The notes: generated by a model not told the origin, from the letters alone. DNA of 12,467 bases from Betaproteobacteria bacterium (GCA_025356695.1 JANXSE010000175.1:1-12467), one strand, 5' to 3'; positions 1-6,357 are shown, numbered from the stretch's first letter. Numbers and translations: made by a program.

Positions 1-30
1 GGCGATCAGTACCGCGAACAGATTGCGCAT
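1..30 (-). CDS. Possible 5' end of an exported protein (partial, runs off left edge)
   Basis: On the minus strand an ATG at 30-28 opens a frame reading MRNLFAVLIA to the window edge. This is a basic residue followed by a hydrophobic run, as at the start of a signal peptide. A GGGAGG purine stretch lies just upstream (35-40) but only about 4 nt from the ATG, closer than usual. The gene would lie downstream of, and in the same direction as, the isocitrate lyase-like gene, separated from it by the hairpin repeat patch. A Bug protein is one guess given the surroundings, but ten residues cannot identify a family. Confidence 0.35.
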   Translation of the reverse strand, partial: MRNLFAVLIA

Positions 31-56
31 ATGCCTCCCGAGTTTTCCGGTTTGCT

Positions 57-197
57 CCTTCCCCCCTTGTGGGGGAAGGCAGGGATGGGGGGACAACCAG
101 TGCTGCCACACCCCCACCCTACCCTCCCCCATCAAGGGGGAGGGTTCCAGCTAAATGCCGTTACCGCCGCCCCATCAAGGTGGAGGGTTCTGGCTAA
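57..197. repeat. Intergenic hairpin and direct-repeat patch
   Basis: This gene-free stretch holds two perfect GC-rich hairpins and a direct repeat. Hairpin 1 has arms CCTTCCCCC (57-65) and GGGGGAAGG (71-79) with a 5-nt loop. Hairpin 2 has arms ACCCTCCCCC (121-130) and GGGGGAGGGT (136-145) with loop ATCAA. The 28-bp segment 127-154 recurs at 170-197 with three mismatches. Composition and arrangement resemble interspersed intergenic repeats common in beta- and gammaproteobacteria. Since it lies just past the stop of the leftward gene ending at 227, it may also help end that transcript, although no U-tract follows. Confidence 0.6.
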
Positions 198-226
198 TAC
201 GACCCCTGCAGATTACCCGGCAGGAT

Positions 227-1105
227 CTACCGCTCCACCGTCGCCGCTTCAACCTTGTAATGCTCGTCCAACCCGATCAGGTCTTCGCATTCCTTGCGCC
301 ACTTGATCATGTTGTCCGGGTCGAGACCGCTGCGACCGGTTTCCATGAACGACTTGACGACCGTCTTCATCGCCTGCACCGCGGGGCACAAGAGCTGCGT
401 CGGATAAGTGCCCATCTTGTAACCCATGTCCTCGTATTCCTGGCGCGAGCGCACCGGGCGCTTGATGCGGTTGCCTTCGCTCACCACGTAGACGACGGGG
501 CCGTTGATCTCTTTCGGCGCCAGCCGCATTTCCTCTTCATTGTTCGGAAAACACATGATCATTTCCGCACCCGCTTCGAGGTAGCGGTTGGCGCGTTTGA
601 CGCCCTCGGCGAAACCGCTGGTGGCCATGCAGTCGGTGCGGCCCATGATGACAAAATCCGGATTGGTTCTGGCGGCCACCGCGTATTTGATCTTGTCGAC
701 CATTTCTTCGCACGACACCGTGTGTTCGACATACTTGTGATAATGCGCGCGCTTCGGAAAGATCTGGTCTTCGATGTGCATGCCGGCGATGCCGGTGCGC
801 TCGAGTTCCTTGACCGAGCGCATCACGTGCAGCGGCTCGCCGAACCCGGTGCCGGCATCGACGAACACCGGGATTTTCACCGCCGAGGTGACGTAATGGC
901 AAAGGGTGGCCAGTTCGGTCAGCGTCATCAGCGGTTCACTGATCGCCGTGCCGACACCGGCCTGATAACCGCCGATGTGCACGCATTCAACACCCATCGA
1001 CTCGCAGACGCGCGCCGACAGCGGATCCCAGATGCCGAGTGCCTGGATGTAGCCGGGCTTCTTCAACAATTGGCGGAAACGGGCGGGACCACTGAGCTGA
1101 CTCAT
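227..1105 (-). CDS. Isocitrate lyase/PEP mutase superfamily protein
   Basis: A 292-residue protein of the PEP mutase/isocitrate lyase TIM-barrel superfamily, whose members make or break C-C or C-P bonds alpha to a carboxylate using Mg2+. Visible family features are the early GGYQAG region (45-50), VDAGTGFGE (82-90) matching the metal/substrate loop, HIEDQIFPKR (110-119) and GRTD (155-158). The classical lyase Cys motif K(K/R)CGH is absent: after FPKR comes AHYHK, so authentic isocitrate or 2-methylisocitrate lyase activity is unlikely. The second Asp of the usual DxD pair is Gly85. I chose the ATG at 1105 because AGGAG sits 7 nt upstream; an in-frame ATG at 1126 would add seven residues and lacks that support. 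It follows a Bug gene in the same direction with a 66-nt gap, so they are probably co-transcribed. An oxaloacetate decarboxylase-like or related lyase role is possible; the substrate is unknown. Confidence 0.88.
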   Translation of the reverse strand: MSQLSGPARFRQLLKKPGYIQALGIWDPLSARVCESMGVECVHIGGYQAGVGTAISEPLMTLTELATLCHYVTSAVKIPVFVDAGTGFGEPLHVMRSVKELERTGIAGMHIEDQIFPKRAHYHKYVEHTVSCEEMVDKIKYAVAARTNPDFVIMGRTDCMATSGFAEGVKRANRYLEAGAEMIMCFPNNEEEMRLAPKEINGPVVYVVSEGNRIKRPVRSRQEYEDMGYKMGTYPTQLLCPAVQAMKTVVKSFMETGRSGLDPDNMIKWRKECEDLIGLDEHYKVEAATVER

Positions 1106-1133
1106 CTTGAATCTCCTGATTGGCATTCATCTT

Positions 1134-1160
1134 AAAAAATATTTTTCCCTCTTCAAGGGA
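1134..1160 (-). terminator. Weak hairpin plus AT palindrome between Bug and lyase-like genes
   Basis: Reading leftward, a 5-bp hairpin (TCCCT, 5-nt loop, AGGGA at 1160-1146) is followed by the perfect AT palindrome AAAAATATTTTT (1146-1135) and a run of six T. This could be a partial terminator or attenuator reducing read-through from the Bug gene into the lyase-like gene. The stem is short and the T-run lies several nt away, so the call is weak. The CTCTCCCTTGAAG sequence also looks like a degenerate relative of the repeats at 57-197. Confidence 0.22.
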
Positions 1161-1171
1161 GAGGAGAAAAC

Positions 1172-2137
1172 TCATTCAACCTTGATACCGGCTTCCTTGA
1201 TGATTTTGTCCCACTTGGCGTATTCGGTTTTCAGAAATACCGTGAACTGCTCGGGCGAACTGCTGACAGACATTTCATCGCCGAGCTGGGCCAGCCGTGA
1301 TTTCATGTCTGCCGTCTGCATAATCTTCGCGATCTCGCCATGCATGCGCGCGACGATCTCGCGCGGCATTGCGGCCGGCGCCACCATCGCAATGAACAGC
1401 CCGGCCTCGTAACCGGGCAGCGTTTCGGCAATCGCCGGCACCGCGGGCAGCAGCGGCGAGCGCTTCGGGCTCGACACACCCAGCGCGCGCAGGCGTTTGG
1501 TGTTGATATACGGCAGCATCGGGCCGATCGCGCCAAAGAACATTTGCACCTGTCCGCCGACCGTGTCGATCATGGCCGGCGCGTTGCCCTTATAGGGGAT
1601 CGCATTGGTGCGGATGCCGGCGCGACGGTTGAAGAGTTCGGTTGCCAGATCGCCGACCGAGGCGGTGCCGGCCGAGGCGTAGTTAATTTCACCCGGCCGC
1701 GTTTTCGCCAGCGCGATGAACTCCTTCACCGTTTTTGAGGGCAGCGACGGATGCACCACCATCAGCTGCGGCAGCCAGGCGAGTTGCGTGACGCCGGTGA
1801 AATCGCGCAGCGGATCGTAGGGCACGTTGCGCGACAGCAATGGCGTCGTCAGAAAGGTGCTCGCCATCATCAGAAAGGTATATCCGTCGGCCGGCGATCT
1901 GGCCACGTATTCGGTGCCGACCACGCTGTTCACGCCGGGCCGGTTTTCGACAATGACCTGCTGGCCGTAGACCTCGCTGAGTTTTTGCGCCATGGCGCGC
2001 GTGACGATGTCGAGATTGCCGCCGGCGGCGATCGGAATGATCAGGCGCACCGGTTTCACCGGCCAGGCCTGCGCGCAGGCCGCCGCCGTCATGACAGCGA
2101 ACAGTGTCGCAAGAAAAATGCGGACCAGCCTCGGCAC
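1172..2137 (-). CDS. Bug/TctC-family tripartite tricarboxylate transporter substrate-binding protein
   Basis: A 321-residue periplasmic solute-binding protein of the Bug (Bordetella uptake gene, TctC) family, which presents carboxylates or similar small molecules to TctAB-type membrane carriers. The start is GTG at 2137, with AGGGGA about 9 nt upstream. It is followed by a classic signal peptide ending AQA (22-24) before WPVKP. Family landmarks follow in order: the first ligand loop AAGGNLDIVTR, the segment GQQVIVENRPG, DGYT, VPYDPLRDF, the LNYAS-like INYASAGTASVGDLATELF, IPYKG, and the C-terminal KWDKIIKEAGIK. Length is typical for the family. It is divergent from the MmgE/PrpD gene and lies upstream of the lyase-like gene, which it may serve. 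No TctA or TctB is nearby. The ligand cannot be read from sequence. Confidence 0.95.
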   Translation of the reverse strand: MPRLVRIFLATLFAVMTAAACAQAWPVKPVRLIIPIAAGGNLDIVTRAMAQKLSEVYGQQVIVENRPGVNSVVGTEYVARSPADGYTFLMMASTFLTTPLLSRNVPYDPLRDFTGVTQLAWLPQLMVVHPSLPSKTVKEFIALAKTRPGEINYASAGTASVGDLATELFNRRAGIRTNAIPYKGNAPAMIDTVGGQVQMFFGAIGPMLPYINTKRLRALGVSSPKRSPLLPAVPAIAETLPGYEAGLFIAMVAPAAMPREIVARMHGEIAKIMQTADMKSRLAQLGDEMSVSSSPEQFTVFLKTEYAKWDKIIKEAGIKVE

Positions 2138-2194
2138 AGCGGCTTCCCCTTCTGATGCGTTCTTCGGTTTTTTTGACGGAGCAGCAGCGCGCGT

Positions 2195-2223
2195 TTGACA
2201 TTCACGCAGTGCTTATTCATCAT
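2195..2223 (+). promoter_or_regulatory. Candidate sigma-70 promoter for the MmgE/PrpD operon
   Basis: A perfect -35 hexamer TTGACA (2195-2200) is followed after exactly 17 nt by CATCAT (2218-2223), matching TATAAT at four of six positions. Transcription would start near 2230 and give a leader of about 85 nt before the GTG at 2314. A second TTGACA faces it on the other strand (2235-2230), so promoters in this divergent gap may overlap and compete. Confidence 0.4.
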
Positions 2224-2255
2224 CGCGCTTGTCAATTTCGTGCGTGCCGCCGGCG

Positions 2256-2261
2256 ATTATA
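2256..2261 (-). promoter_or_regulatory. Candidate -10 box for the leftward Bug/lyase-like transcript
   Basis: The minus strand reads a perfect TATAAT at 2261-2256 within the divergent intergenic region. I see no convincing -35 hexamer at 16-18 nt spacing; TTGCAC lies 20 nt upstream. If used, it would give the leftward Bug gene a leader of roughly 110 nt. Confidence 0.25.
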
Positions 2262-2313
2262 ACCGCATCGTCGTGCGGTCCGTGCAACCCGCCACCGCTC
2301 AGGAAACCAGTCA

Positions 2314-3657
2314 GTGAGACGCATCACCCGCGAACTCGCGCGTTACGTTCACAGCTCGCGCTACGATGCATTGCCACCGGCGGTGCGGCGCGAAGGCGTG
2401 CGCGCCTTCGTCAACTGGGTCGGCTGCGCCGCGGGCGGCTCGCGCGAAGCGAATGTCACGCACGTGCTGGCGGTACTCGACGAATTCAACGGTGCGCGCG
2501 ACAGCAGCGTGGTCGGCCACCGTATCAAGCTCGATCTGCTGAACGCCGCCTTCATCAACACCATGAGTTCGGCGGCGGTCGCCTTCAACGATACGCATTT
2601 CGCCACCGTCGCGCATCCGACCAGCCCGGTGGCCGGCGCGCTGCTGGCACTTGCCGAACGCCAGCCGCTGAGCGGCATCGAATTCCTGCACGCGCTGATC
2701 CTCGGCGTTGAAATACAGTGTCGCATCGGCAATATCCTCTTCACCAAACCGGCCGAGTGCAACATCGGGCTGTCGATGGCGGGCCTTGTCGGCGGCATCG
2801 GCGCTGCGGTGGCCGCGGCAAAAGCCATGGGCCTCAATGAAACCGGCATCGCCACCGCGCTCGGCCACGCCGCCAATCAGGCCGGCGGACTGCGCGAATC
2901 GCACACCACCATGGGCAGCCAGTTCACGCCCGGGCACACCGCGCGCTGCGGTCTGCTGTCGGCGCTGCTGGCGGCGCGGCGCTTCACCTGCGCAGACACC
3001 ATGATCGAAGGCGAAAAAGGTTTCGGCGTATCGTTTGCGAGCAACCCGAACATGGAAGCGGCGGTCGACGGCCTTGGCAAGACTTTCGAGATCACCACAC
3101 TCGCCTACAAACCCTACCCCTGCGGTTTCGTCGTGCATCCGGTGATCGACGCCTGCGTCGATCTTGCGCGCGGCAATGCGTTCAACGCCGAGGACATTGC
3201 ACGCGTCGAACTCACCGTCAGCCCGCTCGCCGCGAAACTCGCCGACCGTCCCGAACTCACGGACCGCAACCAGACCCTGGTCAGCCTGCAGCACTGGGCG
3301 GCGGCCTCGATCATCTGCAAAATCGCCGGCCTCGCACAGATGGATGACGCCGTCGTGCACGACCCGGCGGTGGCGCGACTGCGCCGCAAGGTGGCGATCA
3401 CCGTTGACGCCGCATTCGGCGCCGAAACCGCGAGTGCACGCATCGCGCTGAAAAACGGTCAGGCTTTCGACACGCACGTTGCGCACTGCCGCGGCAGTAT
3501 CGGCCGCCCGCTCACCGACGACGAAGTTTCCGAAAAAACGCGCGCGCAATGCGAGTTGATCTTTACTGCCGATAAAACCAGACAGTTGATCGACGGTGCG
3601 TGGCATATTGAACAATCCGCGGCGGTCGGCGCCTACGCCGCTTCGCTTGCCTTGTAG
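2314..3657 (+). CDS. MmgE/PrpD family protein
   Basis: A 447-residue protein of the MmgE/PrpD fold, the family of 2-methylcitrate dehydratase, cis-aconitate decarboxylase and iminodisuccinate epimerase, acting on short polycarboxylates in the cytosol. Length is normal. The start is GTG at 2314, with AGGAA 8 nt upstream. Visible landmarks are an N-terminal FVNWVGCAAGG, FNDTHFATVAHPTSP (91-105) with Asp93 and His101, a helical core around 150-175, GSQFTPGHTARCG near 200-212, and KPYPCG at 266-271 with Lys266. From memory of cis-aconitate decarboxylase, the His in its GFHxT motif is Ser154 here, and the K-x-LH motif is replaced by QFTPGH, so two expected active-site residues appear to be missing. 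It heads a rightward operon; the SDR starts 3 nt after its stop. It may be a subfamily with different chemistry rather than a true PrpD. Confidence 0.92.
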   Translation: MRRITRELARYVHSSRYDALPPAVRREGVRAFVNWVGCAAGGSREANVTHVLAVLDEFNGARDSSVVGHRIKLDLLNAAFINTMSSAAVAFNDTHFATVAHPTSPVAGALLALAERQPLSGIEFLHALILGVEIQCRIGNILFTKPAECNIGLSMAGLVGGIGAAVAAAKAMGLNETGIATALGHAANQAGGLRESHTTMGSQFTPGHTARCGLLSALLAARRFTCADTMIEGEKGFGVSFASNPNMEAAVDGLGKTFEITTLAYKPYPCGFVVHPVIDACVDLARGNAFNAEDIARVELTVSPLAAKLADRPELTDRNQTLVSLQHWAAASIICKIAGLAQMDDAVVHDPAVARLRRKVAITVDAAFGAETASARIALKNGQAFDTHVAHCRGSIGRPLTDDEVSEKTRAQCELIFTADKTRQLIDGAWHIEQSAAVGAYAASLAL

Positions 3658-3660
3658 ACT

Positions 3661-4713
3661 ATGGATAAAAAAACCGCACTCATCGCCGGTGTCTCCGGCC
3701 TCATCGGGCGCCGCATCGCCGATCAACTGCTTGCCGACGGCGACTGGAATGTCATCGGGCTGGCGCGCCACGCCCAATCGCGTCCCGGCGTGCAATGGAT
3801 TGCGGTCGATCTCGCCGACCGCGCCGACGTTGAGCAAAAACTCAAAGGCATTGCCGCATCGCACATCTTCTATGCGGCGCGCTACGATCATCCAGTCGAG
3901 GGCAAGACCGAGGACATCGACACCAACAGCGCGATGCTCGCCAACCTCGTCACCGTCATCGAGGCGAACGGCGGACTCGAGCACGTGCACGCGCTGCACG
4001 GCAGCAAGTGGTACGGCCATCAACTGGGCCCGGTGAAACTGCCGCTCGAAGAAGACAAAAGCGCGCGTTCACCGAATGACAATTATTATTTCGTGCAGGA
4101 TGCCTTTCTGCGCGAACAAAGCCGCGGCAAGACCTGGGCTTATACGTCATCGCGCCCGCATGCGTTCTGCGATCCGTCGGTGGATATGCCGCGCTCGGCC
4201 GGGCTCGTCATCGCCGTCTACGCCGAGGTACAGCGCGAACTCGGCCTGCCGCTCGACTTCCCGGGCAACGCCCAGGGTTATGAGGCGCACACGCAATTCA
4301 CCGATCTCGGTCTGCTCGCGCGCTCCATCGTCTGGATGGCGACCGAACCGCGCTGCCGCAATCAGGCTTTCAATGTGGTCAACGGCGACAATCCGCGCTG
4401 GTGCGAGCTCTGGCGCAAATTCGCCGGCTGGTTCGGCATGCGGGAAGGCGTGCCGCGCGCCATCAAGTTCGTCGATTACATGGCGGACAAGGGGCCAGTG
4501 TGGGACACCGTGGTGAAGAAACACGGCCTCAAGGCACCGCCGCTCGACCGGATCGCGTTGTGGGCCTACGGCGATTACCAGTTCCGTCCTGACTGGGATA
4601 TTGTTTCGTCGATGCAGAAGGCGCGCACGCTCGGTTTTACGCAAACGCTCGATTCGTTCGATATGTTTGCGCGGCAGTTTGAAAACTATCGCAGAGAAAA
4701 AATCATTCCCTGA
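3661..4713 (+). CDS. PRISE-like SDR family oxidoreductase (progesterone 5-beta-reductase/iridoid synthase type)
   Basis: A 350-residue extended short-chain dehydrogenase/reductase. The N-terminus carries the nucleotide-binding motif GVSGLIG (10-16) after a hydrophobic strand, and LARH (34-37) at the end of beta-2 suggests NADP(H). Instead of the usual YxxxK it has HGSKWYG (113-119, Lys116) and NDNYYFVQDAF (139-149, Tyr142/143), the signature spacing of PRISE enzymes, which reduce activated C=C bonds of enones. SSRPHAFCDPS (163-173) is also typical. It follows the MmgE/PrpD gene by 3 nt with no clear Shine-Dalgarno sequence, so it is probably translationally coupled. Bacterial members often carry only a generic NAD-dependent epimerase or SDR label. 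An enone-reducing step is inferred; the substrate is unknown. Confidence 0.88.
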   Translation: MDKKTALIAGVSGLIGRRIADQLLADGDWNVIGLARHAQSRPGVQWIAVDLADRADVEQKLKGIAASHIFYAARYDHPVEGKTEDIDTNSAMLANLVTVIEANGGLEHVHALHGSKWYGHQLGPVKLPLEEDKSARSPNDNYYFVQDAFLREQSRGKTWAYTSSRPHAFCDPSVDMPRSAGLVIAVYAEVQRELGLPLDFPGNAQGYEAHTQFTDLGLLARSIVWMATEPRCRNQAFNVVNGDNPRWCELWRKFAGWFGMREGVPRAIKFVDYMADKGPVWDTVVKKHGLKAPPLDRIALWAYGDYQFRPDWDIVSSMQKARTLGFTQTLDSFDMFARQFENYRREKIIP

Positions 4714-4726
4714 GAATGCATCGCTC

Positions 4727-4784
4727 GTAGGGTGTGCACTGCGCACGAAGAAAGTCGGCGGACGGTGCGCAGTGCGCACCCTAC
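4727..4784. repeat. Palindromic intergenic element with 20-bp arms
   Basis: The left arm GTAGGGTGTGCACTGCGCAC (4727-4746) is the reverse complement of the right arm (4765-4784) except at one position, which is a G-U pair in RNA. The loop is 18 nt. The sequence matches, by recollection, a GTAGGGTGCGCA-type palindrome dispersed through many proteobacterial genomes and sometimes mistranslated into spurious ORFs. It lies between the SDR and SMP-30 genes on the same strand. As RNA it would form a very stable stem followed by a weak T-rich stretch, so it could reduce read-through or stabilise the upstream message. Confidence 0.8.
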
Positions 4785-4809
4785 CCAATATTTTCAATCG
4801 GAGACCACC

Positions 4810-5721
4810 ATGTTCGCAGCCCCCACCATCATCCCAACCGAAGTCTTCGCCCGTGTGCCCGACAAACTGCATTGCAGCCGGCCCTCGGCGTGGGTGGCGG
4901 CGCGCCAGTACGACAAGCTCGGATCCTTCCTCGAAGGGCCGTCGTTCGACCGCGACGGCAATCTGTATTGCACCGACATTCCGTACGGCCGCATTTTCCG
5001 CGTTTCACCGCAAGGCGAATTCGAGGTGGTGGCCGAATATGACGGCGAGCCAAACGGCCTGAAGATCCACAAGGACGGCCGCATTTTCATCGCCGATCAC
5101 CGCAAGGGCCTGCTCTTGTGCGATCCGCAGTCGGGCAAGGTCACGCCCATCCTCGAATCGGCGCACTCGGAGGGTTTCCGCGGACTCAACGACATGATCT
5201 TCGCGAAGAACGGCGATCTTTATTTCACTGACCAGGGGCAAACCGGTTTGCAGGACCCGACCGGGCGCGTCTACCGTTTGCGCGCCGACGGCACGCTGAA
5301 CTGTCTGCTGCGCAACATCCCGAGCCCCAACGGGATCGCGCTCGATAAAGATGAACGCAATCTCTACGTCAACGTCACGCGCGCCAACGCCGTGTGGCGG
5401 CTGCCGCTGCTGTCCTCGGGCGAAGTCACCAAGGTCGGGCTCTTTCTGCAGCTCTCCGGCGGCCACGGCGGCCCCGACGGGCTGGCCGTCGACGAAACCG
5501 GCGGACTCACCGTCGCCCACGCCGGCTTCGGCAGCGTGTGGATGTTCGACAAAATGGGCGAGCCGCTCTATCGCATCAAATCCTGCGCCGGCCATGCCAC
5601 CACCAACATCGCCTACGGCGGTGCGGACCGCAAAACGCTCTACATCACCGAATCGTCGTCGGGCCAGATATTGATGGCGAAGGTGCCGGTGGCGGGTGGC
5701 GTGCTGTATTCGCATCAGTAG
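4810..5721 (+). CDS. SMP-30/gluconolactonase/LRE family protein
   Basis: A 303-residue six-bladed beta-propeller of the SMP-30/gluconolactonase family, metal-dependent hydrolases mainly acting on lactones. The expected divalent-metal residues are present: Glu42 in FLEGPSFD, Asn174 in SPNGIALD and Asp223 in GPDGLAVD, plus the substrate-region Asn127 in RGLNDM. Blade repeats of the form DGxLYxTD are visible at 49-56 and 134-141. I chose ATG 4810 because GGAG lies 6 nt upstream. A longer frame from 4732 exists, but its extra residues are only translated palindrome sequence. There is no signal peptide, so it should be cytosolic. It lies 96 nt after the SDR, probably in the same transcription unit if the palindrome allows read-through. 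A lactone-opening step is the natural inference; the specific lactone is unknown. Confidence 0.92.
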   Translation: MFAAPTIIPTEVFARVPDKLHCSRPSAWVAARQYDKLGSFLEGPSFDRDGNLYCTDIPYGRIFRVSPQGEFEVVAEYDGEPNGLKIHKDGRIFIADHRKGLLLCDPQSGKVTPILESAHSEGFRGLNDMIFAKNGDLYFTDQGQTGLQDPTGRVYRLRADGTLNCLLRNIPSPNGIALDKDERNLYVNVTRANAVWRLPLLSSGEVTKVGLFLQLSGGHGGPDGLAVDETGGLTVAHAGFGSVWMFDKMGEPLYRIKSCAGHATTNIAYGGADRKTLYITESSSGQILMAKVPVAGGVLYSHQ

Positions 5722-5734
5722 CAGAAGACAACCC

Positions 5735-5772
5735 CGTTTCCCGGAATACGCTGCGCTTCTTCCGGGCTACGG
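5735..5772. repeat. Short palindromic repeat of CCCGGAA...TTCCGGG type
   Basis: Perfect 7-bp arms CCCGGAA (5740-5746) and TTCCGGG (5760-5766) enclose TACGCTGCGCTTC and are followed by CTACGG. This matches the general form of a widespread proteobacterial intergenic repeat (CCCGGATTACGCTGCGC...CCGGGCTAC), here probably a degenerate single copy. It lies just after the SMP-30 stop and may also act as a hairpin at the end of that transcript. No other gene is visible in the 245-nt gap 5722-5966. Confidence 0.55.
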
Positions 5773-5835
5773 CTATTTGGATAACGCGCGTCTGGTCAGC
5801 CCTGCCGTCAGCCGTCGGGACTAGGCGAAACCGGT

Positions 5836-5861
5836 TGTAAGGAATTGGCCACCGCCCCGAC
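5836..5861 (+). promoter_or_regulatory. Possible ECF-sigma-type promoter for the MXKDX-repeat gene
   Basis: TGTAAGG (5836-5842) and CGAC (5858-5861) are separated by 15 nt. This resembles the GTAAC-like -35 and CGTC/CGAA-like -10 elements of extracytoplasmic-function sigma factors, which often control small secreted proteins. The transcript would have a leader of about 100 nt before the ATG at 5967. No ECF sigma gene lies in the window, and a match this short could be chance. Confidence 0.28.
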
Positions 5862-5966
5862 TACCCCTCGTCCGGTGACATGCGTACGCGTGCGCCGGCG
5901 GCAGTCGAACGTGCGGGCCGCCAACGCGGCGCTCGCGCAAATTCAACCTTTCGAGAGGATTTACCA

Positions 5967-6182
5967 ATGAAGAAGCTGATCACGCTGGTGTTTGCCGGTT
6001 GCATGGCCGTTTCAATGTCGGGCGCGTTTGCCGCCGACAACATGGCGAAAGACGGCATGATGAAGAAAGACGAAATGAAGAAGGACAGCATGGCCAAGGA
6101 CGGCATGATGAAAAAAGATGAAATGAAAAAAGACAGCATGGCCAAAGACGGCATGATGAAAAAGGACGAAATGAAGAAGTAA
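5967..6182 (+). CDS. Secreted pentapeptide MXKDX-repeat small protein
   Basis: A 71-residue protein with a signal peptide (about residues 1-22, ending GAFA before ADN) and a mature part made almost entirely of a 16-residue unit MAKDGMMKKDEMKKDS. The unit is present twice in full, plus a third copy of 14 residues ending at the stop. The composition is nearly all Met, Lys, Asp and Glu, highly charged and probably disordered. It matches the protein type annotated as pentapeptide MXKDX repeat protein in betaproteobacteria, whose function is not established. The Met-rich acidic/basic pattern could bind metal or act as a periplasmic buffer, but that is a guess. ATG 5967 is chosen because AGAGGA sits 7 nt upstream and the signal peptide begins there; an upstream in-frame ATG at 5880 has neither. 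The gene is monocistronic, flanked by a possible ECF promoter and tandem hairpins. Confidence 0.88.
   Translation: MKKLITLVFAGCMAVSMSGAFAADNMAKDGMMKKDEMKKDSMAKDGMMKKDEMKKDSMAKDGMMKKDEMKK
6042..6179 (+). repeat. In-frame 48-bp tandem repeat, about 2.9 copies
   Basis: Units occupy 6042-6089, 6090-6137 and 6138-6179 (last one 42 nt, cut by the stop). The encoded peptides are identical, but the DNA copies differ at several synonymous sites (AAG/AAA, GAC/GAT, GCG/GCC). The duplication is therefore not brand new, and the peptide has been kept under selection. Confidence 0.9.
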
Positions 6183-6188
6183 CAGGCA

Positions 6189-6228
6189 GCAAGGCTGCGC
6201 CTTGCGCGGCGGCTGGCAAGCCCGCCGC
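6189..6228 (+). terminator. Tandem hairpins after the MXKDX-repeat gene
   Basis: Two GC-rich hairpins begin 7 nt after the stop: GCAAGGC-TGC-GCCTTGC (6189-6205), and arms GCGGCGG (6206-6212) and CCGCCGC (6222-6228). No U-tract follows directly; a run of five T occurs at 6250-6254. They probably terminate the transcript or protect its 3' end. Confidence 0.45.
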
Positions 6229-6357
6229 GGCCCCTCCCGGGCGCAGCTGTTTTTGATCGCCGCTCACCCTTCGCCTGCGCCACACCGCGCGCAGCATGCC
6301 ATAATCTTTCCGGCCCGATCGTTTCGAATCGGCGCGTGATTACAAGCGGAGGAGCAC

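Noticed and set aside
1106..1126. Seven-residue longer start for the lyase-like gene
   Set aside because: The Shine-Dalgarno AGGAG lies inside this extension, at the right distance for the ATG at 1105.
2311..4023. A 570-codon minus-strand open frame opposite MmgE/PrpD and the SDR
   Set aside because: It is antisense to two recognised genes. Low-complexity composition and no motif point to GC-driven openness of the opposite strand.
4732..4809. N-terminal extension of the SMP-30 gene
   Set aside because: The extra 26 codons translate the palindromic repeat, while a good ribosome site precedes ATG 4810.
6042..6179. Regular 48-bp repeats considered as a CRISPR-like array
   Set aside because: They are contiguous with no spacers and in frame within a coding sequence, so they are tandem protein repeats.
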